Assembly: GCA_016699815.1 (NCBI GenBank)
Contig: CP065012.1
Coordinates: forward strand, 1,240,001 to 1,304,000
Length of the DNA: 64,000 nt
Origin: Chitinophagaceae bacterium
GTDB taxonomy: Bacteria; Bacteroidota; Bacteroidia; Chitinophagales; Chitinophagaceae
Direction: 5' to 3'
Under the pieces are notes generated by a model, which ran no database searches, had not been told where the DNA came from, and saw only the letters and a list, made by a program, of their open reading frames with translations. This document shows positions 55,351-63,737 of this stretch, piece after piece. The position numbers were made by a program, and so were the translations under genes. Positions within the stretch are counted from its first letter, which is position 1. Each line of letters starts with the position of its first letter.

Positions 55351-56166
55351 CTTCAACAACATATTTTCAAACGAGCATTTGTACCAAGCTGGACAATCAA
55401 TGAATTTCCTGCCTTCGCAAATATTCCAACAGTAGATCCCGGCAATTGCCCACCCCCAACAGGTGGGCCGGGCTGGGTGCCGATACCGTGGCAGGATGAA
55501 CCGTCTTCATTTGACCCCAATAATCCATGTAATGTAGTAGACTCTTTGTTGAAAACTACGGCATTTCCTATATTGCTTCACAAATTGCGAGATTCTACGA
55601 TAAATAATTATGAAATTGGCTATTCTCAAGTAAATACACTAAGCCCAGCAAATTATTCAGAAACTTATTTTTCAGGGCAAAATGAAGTTGATGCGCTTGC
55701 GGTAAATGTAGTTTTAAATAATTCTTCAGATGGAGTGGCACATAATCATTATAACAGCCCGGACCGGCTGCATAATTTTAGCGCAGAAGATATTTACAAG
55801 CTGGCTTACTATTGGAGTATCGGCAAAATAAACAACCTGTCTAATTTTTCATATACAGTAGTTACAGATTCAACATCATACATTTTAATGATAGATGACC
55901 CGACTGCTTTTATATCTTTTGCACAGTCCTGGTTTAATAGTCAGGCGCATTTCGATTTTTTCAAAATTCATCTTTATAGAAATTATCATTATGGAGAACA
56001 AGGAAATTCAATTGCAGAAGATGAAAAGACATTTTTAAGCGCATTACAGGCCCCACCTTTAAATGGCGCAGGGCTTAAATTATTTCGTGAAAATAAAGAA
56101 ATGAACAGTTTTACACCCATAAAAGTGTCTTCCACAGGGCAGTTAGTAACCAACCCCTGTAATTAA
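55351..56166 (+). pseudogene. cassette copy (b): 5'-truncated secreted JAB/MPN-like lipoprotein
   Basis: The frame opens after TAA 55348-55350 and has no plausible start; GTG 55477 lies inside a conserved motif (GWVPIPWQDEP). Comparison with copy (a): DPGNCPPPTGG against DPGDCPEPGEG, PIPWQDEP against IPWQDEP. The C-terminal domain has GVAHNHYNSP and HNFSAEDIYKL, the HxH...SxxD pattern with a longer spacer than copy (a). It ends FTPIKVSSTGQLVTNPCN. The signal and N-terminal domain are missing, so it is probably not expressed as a lipoprotein. Confidence 0.7.
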
Positions 56167-56202
56167 CATAACATCCTTTATAAAATTATTAATTTTACTA
56201 AA

Positions 56203-56733
56203 ATGAAACCAATCATAATTATTATATTTAGTTTCTTCCTTACTAAGAGCTCATTTACTCAAACAATTACAACCAACCCCCAACTGGATAAATTTGTAGG
56301 CGTATGGCGCTGGACAAGCGGAGCTGATACTGTGGAAATAACGCTGCAAAAGCAAGTATATATTCTTCAATTTACAAATAAGCACTCGGAAGTTCTTGTT
56401 GGTTGGCATCGTTACGTAAAAAATGGGGTACTCCAGCAGTCATCTTATCAATATTTAGGAAGAGATGTTAATCTTGACTTTAATGATGCTGCTCTGGATG
56501 CAAAAACTACTTTGTTAGGCACAGTGTACTCTACTTCATCAAACAAAGCATATTTTTATGCGTTTTGGGACTTAGTATTGCACAAAGGTTTCGAACTTTT
56601 TCTAACTCTCCTACCAAATTCTAACACTCAGGCTACTTGGGTTTTAAAACAGCCACGAGGTTTGTATACCGGTCCGGAAGGCTTAAACGGAGTTTTCTCA
56701 ATGCCCAGAAATTTAGTGCTTACAAAGTTGTAA
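56203..56733 (+). CDS. secreted DUF6705-like partner of cassette (b)
   Basis: The 176-residue protein has a signal peptide (IIIIIFSFFLTKSSFTQ) and a lipocalin-like beta pattern: FVGVWRWTSGADTVEITLQK, VLVGWHRYVKNGVLQQSS and LNGVFSMPRNLVLTK. This resembles DUF6705, a Bacteroidota secreted family of unknown function. It follows copy (b) by 36 bp, in the position the small partner gene takes after copy (a), but the sequence is unrelated. It could be a different partner or immunity-like protein. No stop or frame damage is seen. Confidence 0.65.
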   Translation: MKPIIIIIFSFFLTKSSFTQTITTNPQLDKFVGVWRWTSGADTVEITLQKQVYILQFTNKHSEVLVGWHRYVKNGVLQQSSYQYLGRDVNLDFNDAALDAKTTLLGTVYSTSSNKAYFYAFWDLVLHKGFELFLTLLPNSNTQATWVLKQPRGLYTGPEGLNGVFSMPRNLVLTKL

Positions 56734-56874
56734 GTATGCAGCGGAAACGAAGTGTATGTAATTCCATTTGTACGAGATACGCAAAACTATGTAAATGCAA
56801 CTTCTTTATGTGGTATCGGAATTTATAAATCTACTCAACCATATAAAAATTCATTTATAAAATTAAACCCTTAA
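56734..56874 (+). pseudogene. cassette remnant (c): C-terminal tail of a JAB/MPN-like lipoprotein
   Basis: Directly after the TAA of the gene above, the same frame continues for 46 codons to TAA 56872-56874, encoding VCSGNEVYVIPFVRDTQNYV and LCGIGIYKSTQPYKNSFIKL. The last part is similar to GAGLKLFRENKEMNSFTPIKV at the end of copy (b). No start codon fits. It is followed after 2 bp by the next small partner gene, just as complete copies are. I read it as the end of a lost third lipoprotein gene. Confidence 0.5.
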
Positions 56875-56876
56875 TA

Positions 56877-57284
56877 ATGAAAAAATATTTTAGCATTTTT
56901 ATTTTTTCTTTTTTTCTAAATAACTATAGTTTAATTGCACAACAACCTCCATTGGAACAGCAATTAATTAGCCTGGATCTCAATTTCTTTTTAAATAAAC
57001 CTATTGATACATTATTGGCTTATATTCCACATTCAGATTCAATTTTTGTTAGCAGTACCGAACCTATCTACCGTGGTGCCGGATTAATAATTGAGTATAA
57101 TCAAACCCCATTTTTATGGATTTATATTAATATTTATGAACCCCAGTATATTACAGCATTTAGCCCCAATTATTTAAATCCCGAAAATGCATGGCCATTT
57201 TCGTTGTTAAAAAAAGAAAAAATTGGCAGAATTTTAATTTATAAATATGCAACTACGCTAATTAATGAGGCTAGTATTCAATAG
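56877..57284 (+). CDS. small secreted partner protein of cassette (c)
   Basis: The 135-residue protein has a signal peptide (FSIFIFSFFLNNYSLIAQ). Segments FLNKPIDTLLAYI, FLWIYINIYEPQYI and ENAWPFSLLKKEKIGRILIYK align with the interrupted partner of copy (a) (YIGHPFSTLANSL, YLVIYWQPFLN, NDNKW ... GIIKDIQI), so both belong to one secreted family. Function is unknown; the frame is intact. Pairing with a lipoprotein tail (c) supports a cassette-style organisation. Confidence 0.7.
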   Translation: MKKYFSIFIFSFFLNNYSLIAQQPPLEQQLISLDLNFFLNKPIDTLLAYIPHSDSIFVSSTEPIYRGAGLIIEYNQTPFLWIYINIYEPQYITAFSPNYLNPENAWPFSLLKKEKIGRILIYKYATTLINEASIQ

Positions 57285-57343
57285 AAATAGAGTTATCCAG
57301 TTTTATTTTTCAATATTTTCGGTATATAGTTCATTTAAAAAAT

Positions 57344-57545
57344 TGGAAGGCTTCAATAGAACAACATGCAATTCAAAATCATTTTGAAGGCAGTTTTGTA
57401 ACTGCTCATAATGGCAACAATTATGCAATTAGCATATCCAATAAAACACAAGCCGATATTTTTTTAAATACAAAAAGCCAGTACCTTGATGCAGTTACCA
57501 ACAATTGGAAAGAAGATTCTGATATAGGAAAGGCATTTACTGTAC
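57344..57545 (+). pseudogene. cassette remnant (d): internal fragment of a JAB/MPN-like lipoprotein
   Basis: One open frame encodes HFEGSFVTAHNGNNYAISIS and DIFLNTKSQYLDAVTNNWKE, then SDIGKAF. These align closely with the C-terminal domain of copy (a): NFQGAFVAAADGSQYAITVT, LFTNTKSIFLDGAKWNETS, NIGKAF. Similarity stops at about 57540, where the opposite strand carries the end of another broken gene. There is no start codon and no upstream HxH motif. It appears to be a fourth cassette copy reduced to a fragment. Confidence 0.65.
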
Positions 57546-57657
57546 CCAGGTTTATTACTTCGCTACTAAGCCTTATTTCCGGTTGCCTGGTTACACGTGA
57601 ATTTTTGCAGGAAGCAAGTAGCAAAACAAGAAATAATAAAATGAAATTAATTTTCAT
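57535..57657 (-). pseudogene. truncated DUF1573-like lipoprotein gene (first 41 codons)
   Basis: On the reverse strand, ATG 57657 begins a lipoprotein signal (lipobox LLASC, C17) and continues PEIRLSSEVINLGTV, the start of the DUF1573 domain. After codon 41 or so the homology ends and the frame reads through the antisense of remnant (d). A full DUF1573 lipoprotein is about 130-150 residues. Its start overlaps the stop of the upstream TlpA-like gene by 11 bp, so they once formed an operon. Confidence 0.6.
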
Positions 57658-58366
57658 TTAAAAGAACTTTAATCAAAGGGATTTCCTTGTCTAAAAATAA
57701 ATCCGCAACTTCTGGTCCAAACCCATTTTCAGTTTGCCTGATTTTCCCTGCCTTGTCAATAACCATTCCAAAAGGATATCCTTTTAATTTCAGGTTTGAA
57801 CTCAAAATCCCGTTATTGTCATAGTACCGTATTGTTGAATTTTTCTTTTCCCTGCAGGTCTCCAAATATGATTCAAAATCATCAATCTTCCCATTTTGGA
57901 TATAAATAATTTGAAAGGAAGAATCGGGTATCTCTTCACGCAGCTTTTCCAGAGCATCTTCTTTGATGACGCATGGCCAGCAATTTCTAAAATAAAACTC
58001 AATCAGGTAAACTTTATTCTTTTTAAAAACATCCTGGTATGTATTGCCTAAAGTATCCTTAAGCTCAACATTATTAAAATAGTTAAGCGCTGAATTATTC
58101 TTTAAATTGTTATGCTTGAAAAACAAATTCCGGTTAATAATTTGAGGCATAAAATAAAAAACTGAGCTAAAATAAAAAATCATCAATATTAAACAGCTGG
58201 CAATTTTTAAGGAAATTCTCCATTTCAGCCACATATAACCCATTATGTATGACAAAGACATAGCAATAATACTCATTGCTATTCTTCCTGGAAAATCACC
58301 AATTAGAAATACAAAAACTTCAAGGGAGAACAAAATAATACTATTGGCCAACGGTGTTGTATGCAA
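57647..58366 (-). CDS. membrane-anchored TlpA-like thioredoxin-family protein
   Basis: The 239-residue protein has three or four N-terminal helices (to about residue 75) and a C-terminal thioredoxin-like domain. The active site is FRNCWPCVIKE (CxxC) and the cis-Pro region is KLKGYPFGMVIDKAG. It should reduce disulfides on the periplasmic side. Its stop overlaps the broken DUF1573 gene. It marks the right border of the rearranged cassette region; downstream genes are core housekeeping. Confidence 0.8.
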   Translation of the reverse strand: MHTTPLANSIILFSLEVFVFLIGDFPGRIAMSIIAMSLSYIMGYMWLKWRISLKIASCLILMIFYFSSVFYFMPQIINRNLFFKHNNLKNNSALNYFNNVELKDTLGNTYQDVFKKNKVYLIEFYFRNCWPCVIKEDALEKLREEIPDSSFQIIYIQNGKIDDFESYLETCREKKNSTIRYYDNNGILSSNLKLKGYPFGMVIDKAGKIRQTENGFGPEVADLFLDKEIPLIKVLLNEN

Positions 58367-58488
58367 TTCAATTCAATATTAAAATAAAAATTATTGATTA
58401 AAAGCCATTAAAATCCTTCATTACTGTGAAGCATTTAAATTTGGCGCTTGCATCCTCTCTCTGCCAGGAAAACTAATTTTTCAACCGC

Positions 58489-58962
58489 TTAAAAACCCAG
58501 CAACCCTACCATTTCTTCTAAAAATTTTTTATCGGTTTCGTCAAAGCTATTTAGTGTAGCGCTGTCTGCATCCAGCACGGCAACCACTTGATTGTTTTTA
58601 AAAACGGCCACCACAATCTCCGATTGGGATAAGCTGCTGCAGGCAATATGACCGGGGAATTTTTCTACATCGGGAACTATTAATGTAGCTTTATTTTGCC
58701 AGGCAGCACCGCATACGCCACGGCCCATTTTAATGCGGGTGCAGGCCACCGGCCCCTGGAACGGGCCCAGCACCAGTTCCGCTCCATTTACCAAATAAAA
58801 ACCTACCCAAAGCCAGCCAAACTGCTCTTTTAACGCCGCAACCATATTGGCCATATTGGCAATTAAATCGGTTTCTCCATACAGCAAAGCTTTTACCTGC
58901 GGCAGCAGGGCGCTGTACATTTCTTCTTTTGTTCCCGCAATAATTTTTAAATCTTCGGCCAT
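58489..58962 (-). CDS. msrC: GAF-domain free methionine-(R)-sulfoxide reductase
   Basis: The 157-residue GAF protein has the family cysteines in VACTRIKMGRGVCG and HIACSSLSQSEIVV, and WVGFYLVNGAELVLGPFQG. It reduces free methionine-R-sulfoxide. The length is normal. It is followed on the same strand by no gene for about 120 bp, and its start lies 9 bp after the recX stop, so the two may be co-transcribed. Confidence 0.85.
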   Translation of the reverse strand: MAEDLKIIAGTKEEMYSALLPQVKALLYGETDLIANMANMVAALKEQFGWLWVGFYLVNGAELVLGPFQGPVACTRIKMGRGVCGAAWQNKATLIVPDVEKFPGHIACSSLSQSEIVVAVFKNNQVVAVLDADSATLNSFDETDKKFLEEMVGLLGF

Positions 58963-58971
58963 TGTAAAAAA

Positions 58972-59448
58972 TTAAATGATTTCATTCAGCGTTTCGAAAA
59001 TTAATGATGGTTCAAACCCTTTTTGCAATAAATATTGCTGCAACTTCTTTTTTTTATTCAGCAGATTTTTTTCTGTTTTTAATGTTGCCAGCTTTTCTGC
59101 TGCAAGCTTTTTACTAGCGTTAAGGTATTCATCGTTATCTATTGCCATTAATGCTTTTTTGATACAATAGTCACTTACCTGTTTTTGCTTTAGCGCATAT
59201 TTAATCTTTTGCCTTCCCCATAGTTTGATGCGAAATTTTCCGCCGGCATAAGCAATGGCAAACCTTTCTTCGTTGAGATAATTTTCTTCTATGAGTTGTA
59301 CAATAAGCGTTTCCACTTCGGTTTTATACAACCCGAAACTGAACAACTTTTCTTTTACTTCTTTATGGCTGCGCTCCTGGTAAGCACAATAATGCTTAAT
59401 TTTTTGCCATGCCTTATCTTTTCCTATATTGAGTGTACGCATGAGCAA
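58972..59448 (-). CDS. recX: regulatory protein RecX
   Basis: The 158-residue protein has three repeats of the RecX helical motif: ALKQKQVSDYCIKKALMAI, LYKTEVETLIVQLIEENYLN and KLQQYLLQKGFEPSLIFETL, and FAIAYAGGKFRIKLWGRQKI. RecX modulates RecA filaments. The start could be ATG 59448 or ATG 59442, two codons later. recA is not nearby. Confidence 0.82.
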   Translation of the reverse strand: MLMRTLNIGKDKAWQKIKHYCAYQERSHKEVKEKLFSFGLYKTEVETLIVQLIEENYLNEERFAIAYAGGKFRIKLWGRQKIKYALKQKQVSDYCIKKALMAIDNDEYLNASKKLAAEKLATLKTEKNLLNKKKKLQQYLLQKGFEPSLIFETLNEII

Positions 59449-59553
59449 ATTTACTGTGCAAAAGCCAGTAAATTTTGTGGGAAATTATTAAAGTTTTACA
59501 ATAAAAAAACGGCTGCAACTGCTTAGTTTTGAACCTACCCTAAAAATAAATTA

Positions 59554-59587
59554 TTTGTATTGCTTTACTGGCAATCTTTTATCTTTG
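59554..59587 (+). promoter_or_regulatory. dnaN promoter (TTTG ... TAnnTTTG)
   Basis: TTTG (59554-59557) and TATCTTTG (59580-59587) are separated by 22 bases, within the spacing used by Bacteroidota vegetative promoters. Transcription would start near 59594, leaving a leader of about 15 bases before ATG 59609. Confidence 0.6.
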
Positions 59588-59608
59588 GCGCATAATTAAA
59601 AAAGGTTT

Positions 59609-60724
59609 ATGAAGTTTATTGTATCGTCTTCGTATTTACTCAGGCAATTGCAACAAATAAGTGGCGTAATTAACGCCAATACGGTGTTACCCATTTTGGA
59701 AGATTTTTTATTTGAAATTGAAAAAAACAAACTTTCCGTAACGGCAACCGACCTGGAAACGGTGATGAAAGTGCATTTGGATATAGAAGCCAAAGACAGC
59801 GGTAAAGTATGCATTCCTGCAAAAATTTTGCTGGACTCATTAAAAAACCTGGCCGATCAGCCGCTTACTTTTAATATTGACAAAAATTTTGCCGTAGAAA
59901 TTACCAGCGACAATGGTAAGTATAAAGTGATGGGCGAAAACCCCGATAATTTCCCCAAAGAGCCTGCGGCAGATGAATCCAGCAGCTTTAGTATGACATC
60001 GGCGCAATTGCTCAATGCAATCAATAAATCTATTTTTGCCGTAAGCACAGACGATTTAAGGCCGGCAATGACAGGCGTATTTTTTGAATTGGATAAAAAA
60101 AGCATCAGTTTTGTGGCCACAGATGCACACCGCCTGGTAAAACTCGTTTACAGCAATGTAAGCTGCCCCGAGAAAAGTTCTTTTATTGTGCCTAAAAAAC
60201 CTTTGAACCTTTTAAAAAGTTCACTGCCCGATAATGAAGATGAATTAACCATTTCTTACAACAGTAACCATTTATTTGTAAAGCATGGCGGCACAGAGCT
60301 TGTGTGCCGGCTTATTGATGCCCGTTTTCCCGATTACAAAGTGGTGATCCCTTCAGATAACCCGTATAAAATGACGGTAAACCGCAGCGCTTTTCAAAAT
60401 GCTTTGCGCCGTGTAAGTGTTTTCAGCAATAAAAGTACCAACCAGGTTGCATTAAGCATTACCGGCAGCGAACTGCAATTATCCTCACAGGATGTGGATT
60501 TTAGTTTTGAAGGCAACGAGCGCATGGCCTGCCAGTACGATGGCGAAGACCTGCAAATTGCCTTTAATGCAAAGTTTTTAATTGAAATGCTCAGCGGCGC
60601 CGATAGCGATGAAATAAATATGGAGTTGAGTACCGCTACTAAAGCAGGCATAATTAAACCAGTGGAAGAAGCCGAGGGCGAAAAATTGCTGATGCTCGTA
60701 ATGCCTTTAATGCTGAACAATTAA
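59609..60724 (+). CDS. dnaN: DNA polymerase III beta sliding clamp
   Basis: The 371-residue protein forms the ring clamp for DNA polymerase III. Three repeated domains are visible, starting MKFIVSSSYLLRQLQQISG; conserved blocks are TDLETVMKV, VPKKPLNLLKSSLPDNEDEL and the C-terminal MLVMPLMLNN. No dnaA or recF is adjacent, so the usual origin arrangement is not shown. Length is standard. Confidence 0.97.
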   Translation: MKFIVSSSYLLRQLQQISGVINANTVLPILEDFLFEIEKNKLSVTATDLETVMKVHLDIEAKDSGKVCIPAKILLDSLKNLADQPLTFNIDKNFAVEITSDNGKYKVMGENPDNFPKEPAADESSSFSMTSAQLLNAINKSIFAVSTDDLRPAMTGVFFELDKKSISFVATDAHRLVKLVYSNVSCPEKSSFIVPKKPLNLLKSSLPDNEDELTISYNSNHLFVKHGGTELVCRLIDARFPDYKVVIPSDNPYKMTVNRSAFQNALRRVSVFSNKSTNQVALSITGSELQLSSQDVDFSFEGNERMACQYDGEDLQIAFNAKFLIEMLSGADSDEINMELSTATKAGIIKPVEEAEGEKLLMLVMPLMLNN

Positions 60725-60851
60725 GCCTTAAGTTTTTTATCTCAAAAAAAATTAAAATAAGGCCCATGCTTATTTGTTAATAATAATTGAAGCTGCCTGT
60801 AAATATGGGCGCCACAATTGATTACAGCTAACAATAGCTTAGTTTTACAAA

Positions 60852-61409
60852 GTGAAAAAGCCACTTACACAAATTGCATTTGATTTTACAGAAGCTCCGA
60901 AGCCGGAAGCAAACACACTTTTAATTAAAGCAGAAGAAGAAAAGCCGGATACCAGCATCAGGGAAATTCCGGCTTTAAATAAACCGATAAGCATTACAAA
61001 AACTACCGTTAAAAAAAAGGCATCCCGTGGCCGTATGAAATTAAGCGACATGGCCATAACGGCAGATTTGGTGGTAGTACCTGAAGATGCAGTGCTTTTT
61101 AGCAAACAATATTACAATATCGGCTCCGTTGCCGAAATGTTTAAAGTAAATGTATCGCTGTTGCGCTATTGGGAAAAAGAATTTGACATACTCAAGCCCA
61201 GGAAAAACGGTAAAGGCGACAGGCTTTTCAGGCCCGAAGACATCAAGTACCTGAAAATGATACACCACCTTTTGCGGCAAAAAAAATTTACTATTGACGG
61301 TGCAAAAGATTTTATTAAAAAAAATAAACAGGCAGAAGAAAACTATGCCGTAATTGAAAGCCTCCAAAAACTCAAATCTTTTTTAAACGAACTCAAAGCC
61401 AATTTATAA
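60852..61409 (+). CDS. MerR-family transcriptional regulator
   Basis: The 185-residue protein has a disordered N-terminus of about 85 residues and a MerR HTH at about 92-165: YYNIGSVAEMFKVNVSLLRY, DRLFRPEDIKYLKMIHHLLR. The C-terminus lacks an obvious ligand-binding domain. Start is GTG at 60852. It lies 2 bp before a thioredoxin-like gene, and after dnaN by 127 bp. Bacteroidota have many such MerR proteins with unknown inducers. Confidence 0.82.
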   Translation: MKKPLTQIAFDFTEAPKPEANTLLIKAEEEKPDTSIREIPALNKPISITKTTVKKKASRGRMKLSDMAITADLVVVPEDAVLFSKQYYNIGSVAEMFKVNVSLLRYWEKEFDILKPRKNGKGDRLFRPEDIKYLKMIHHLLRQKKFTIDGAKDFIKKNKQAEENYAVIESLQKLKSFLNELKANL

Positions 61410-61411
61410 AT

Positions 61412-61927
61412 ATGAGATTGTTTATTTTTTTTGCTTCCCTTTTATTGCTTTGTAATGCAAGTTATGCACAAAGCCCTTATACATCTTACGAAGACAGCAC
61501 CCATAAAGGCACTATTATACTCAATGGATTAATCAGTAAATACATTTTAATTAACAACGATAAAGATTTTAAATGGTACAACAACAGCCATAATGGCTAT
61601 AACGCTACGCCCAATGTGCTCAATGCAATGGAAGCGGCAAAAGGCAAATACCAGTTTGTACTATTTGGCGGCACCTGGTGCGAAGACACCCAATTTATTT
61701 TACCCAAATTTTTTAAACTCCAGGAGCAAAGTGGCATTACAGACAAGGATATAAGTTTTATTGGCGTAAGCCGTGAAAAAAAATCTTTGGGCAACCTTAC
61801 TGCTGCCTTTAACATAATTAATGTGCCCACCATTATTGTAATGAAAGAGGGCAAAGAAGTGGGCCGTGTGGTAGAATACGGGAAAACCGGCCAATGGGAT
61901 AAAGAACTTGCCGGGTTACTGCAATAA
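61412..61927 (+). CDS. secreted monothiol thioredoxin-like protein
   Basis: The 171-residue protein has a signal peptide (cut near SYAQ) and a thioredoxin-like fold. The active-site region is GGTWCEDTQFILP, with one Cys and a Thr where the second Cys would be; cis-Pro is in IINVPTIIVM. It may work as a thiol-binding protein or peroxidase rather than a standard disulfide reductase. It is probably co-transcribed with the MerR gene. Confidence 0.78.
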   Translation: MRLFIFFASLLLLCNASYAQSPYTSYEDSTHKGTIILNGLISKYILINNDKDFKWYNNSHNGYNATPNVLNAMEAAKGKYQFVLFGGTWCEDTQFILPKFFKLQEQSGITDKDISFIGVSREKKSLGNLTAAFNIINVPTIIVMKEGKEVGRVVEYGKTGQWDKELAGLLQ

Positions 61928-61988
61928 GTATTGTTTTTTATTGAAGCAAATAATTTTTCTCCGCACATTATATTAATTTTCCAAAGGC

Positions 61989-63572
61989 TCAATACCTTGT
62001 TGAGGTTGGAATTGGCTTATCTCTTTTGAGCATATTTTCTCTGTTAGCCATTTCCCATGCGGTTAAAAAAATCATTCTTGTTCTTTTTTCCAATAGCTTC
62101 CAGTAAATTTTATCTACAGTATCTGTAGGTTTATGATAGTCTGATTGAAGCATGCCATCATAAAAAAATAATACAGGCACGCCTTTGCGGGCAAAATTAT
62201 AATGGTCGCTGCGAAAATAAATGCGTTCGGGGTCATTGGGGTCGTCAAATTTATAGTCAAGGGTAAGCCCGGTATATTTATTATTTATTGCTTCATTTAT
62301 TAAGGGTAGTTCACTGCTTATTTTATCGTGGCCCACTACATAAATATAATTTAAAGTATCGGCCTTCATTCTTTCGGTATCTATGCGGCCAATCATATCA
62401 ATATTTAAGTCTACACTGGTTTTATCTAAGGGATAAACAGCGTTTTCGCTATAGTATTCGCTACCCCAAAGGCCTTTTTCCTCGCCACTCACCGTCATAA
62501 ACACTATTGTTCGCCTTGGCCCTTTTCCTGCTGCTTTGGCTTTGGCAAATGCTTCGGCCATTTCCAATACGGCTACTGTACCGCTTCCATCGTCATCGGC
62601 TCCATAATATATTTTGCCGTCATGCTTACCCAGATGGTCGTAATGTGCCGTTACAAAAACGTATTCATCCTTTTTATCCGATCCTTCCACTACGCCTAAA
62701 ACATTACTGGCCCAAATAGTATCCTGCATTTTACTTACTGAAAATTCGGCAACACTTTGTGTAGCCAACCTGTCGGTAATTCCAAATGCTTCACTCCGTT
62801 TGCCTTTGGCAATAAAATGTTCGGCACCTGCCGGGAAAATAAGTTTTGCAGTATTATGGCTAATTTCAGCAACCGGGATATTGCTACTATTTCCAGATGG
62901 AAAATAGGGTTTTTTCTTCTTGCTTTCTACAATATTCCTGTCAGTAAAGCCAGCACTGTTTATTGGGCTTATAACCAATGCGCCAACGGCTCCTTTATCG
63001 GCTGCTACCACCAGTTTTTTAGCCAGTCCGGGATAAGTCCATTTTGAAGTTTTTTTATTTCCACTAATTATAAAATTACCTGTAGTATCTCTTGGCTCGC
63101 CAAGTACAAAGGCTACTATTTTTCCTTTTGCATCAAAGTTGCCATAGTCAGAATAGTTTTCATCATCAATACCATAACCTACAAATACAATTTGATCGGC
63201 ACTTATTTTTCCATTTGTATTCCGGGAAACCGGGGTTATAAAATCGGTTCCATATCTCAGTTCGCTATTATTGATTTTTAATATGGAACTTAAGAGTGTA
63301 TCAGTAAGCAAAGGATAAAACTGTTCGTAACCATTAAAATTTGGGGGAAAGGCTAAGCCTGCTTTTTTAAAAAAATTCCGGATATAAGCCGCTGCCTTGC
63401 GCTGCCCGGGAGTGCCTGTTTCCCGGCCTTCCATTTCATCTCCGGCAATAATTGCCAGGTGTTTGTGGAGGTCGTTTACGGTAATGGTAGCCGCAAATTT
63501 TTGGGGGTTATTTTTTTGGGCAAAAACAAAAATTGCACAAAAGCATATGGGAAATATAATCAACTTTTTCAT
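61989..63572 (-). CDS. M28-family zinc aminopeptidase
   Basis: The 527-residue secreted protein has a signal peptide, a PA-like insertion (GAVGALVISPINSAGF) and the M28 zinc site: TAHYDHLGKHDG, YYGADDDGSGTVAVLEMAEA, VSGEEKGLWGSEYY, DMIGRID and the final metal histidine in FRSDHYNFA. The product should remove N-terminal residues outside the cytoplasm. It is convergent with the thioredoxin-like gene, 61 bp apart. Confidence 0.9.
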   Translation of the reverse strand: MKKLIIFPICFCAIFVFAQKNNPQKFAATITVNDLHKHLAIIAGDEMEGRETGTPGQRKAAAYIRNFFKKAGLAFPPNFNGYEQFYPLLTDTLLSSILKINNSELRYGTDFITPVSRNTNGKISADQIVFVGYGIDDENYSDYGNFDAKGKIVAFVLGEPRDTTGNFIISGNKKTSKWTYPGLAKKLVVAADKGAVGALVISPINSAGFTDRNIVESKKKKPYFPSGNSSNIPVAEISHNTAKLIFPAGAEHFIAKGKRSEAFGITDRLATQSVAEFSVSKMQDTIWASNVLGVVEGSDKKDEYVFVTAHYDHLGKHDGKIYYGADDDGSGTVAVLEMAEAFAKAKAAGKGPRRTIVFMTVSGEEKGLWGSEYYSENAVYPLDKTSVDLNIDMIGRIDTERMKADTLNYIYVVGHDKISSELPLINEAINNKYTGLTLDYKFDDPNDPERIYFRSDHYNFARKGVPVLFFYDGMLQSDYHKPTDTVDKIYWKLLEKRTRMIFLTAWEMANRENMLKRDKPIPTSTRY

Positions 63573-63737
63573 GTATTCTTATTGATTATTTTATAGCCAC
63601 ATGTAATTTGTTCATAAACATATTCGGTTGGCATCCACTTTTTTTATGGCTCATTTTCTGTGTGCTAATTATAAAATAAAAATAAAGGATTATTTTTTGC
63701 AGAAGCCGTTATATTTTATAAACGGTAAAGCTTTGTA

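Noticed and set aside
57421..57534. Reverse-strand extension of the DUF1573-like frame beyond codon 41
   Set aside because: Beyond the breakpoint it is antisense to the cassette fragment and matches no DUF1573 residues, so only the first 41 codons were annotated.
60725..60763. GCCTTA...TAAGGC hairpin after dnaN
   Set aside because: The loop is long and no T tract follows, so it does not qualify as a terminator.
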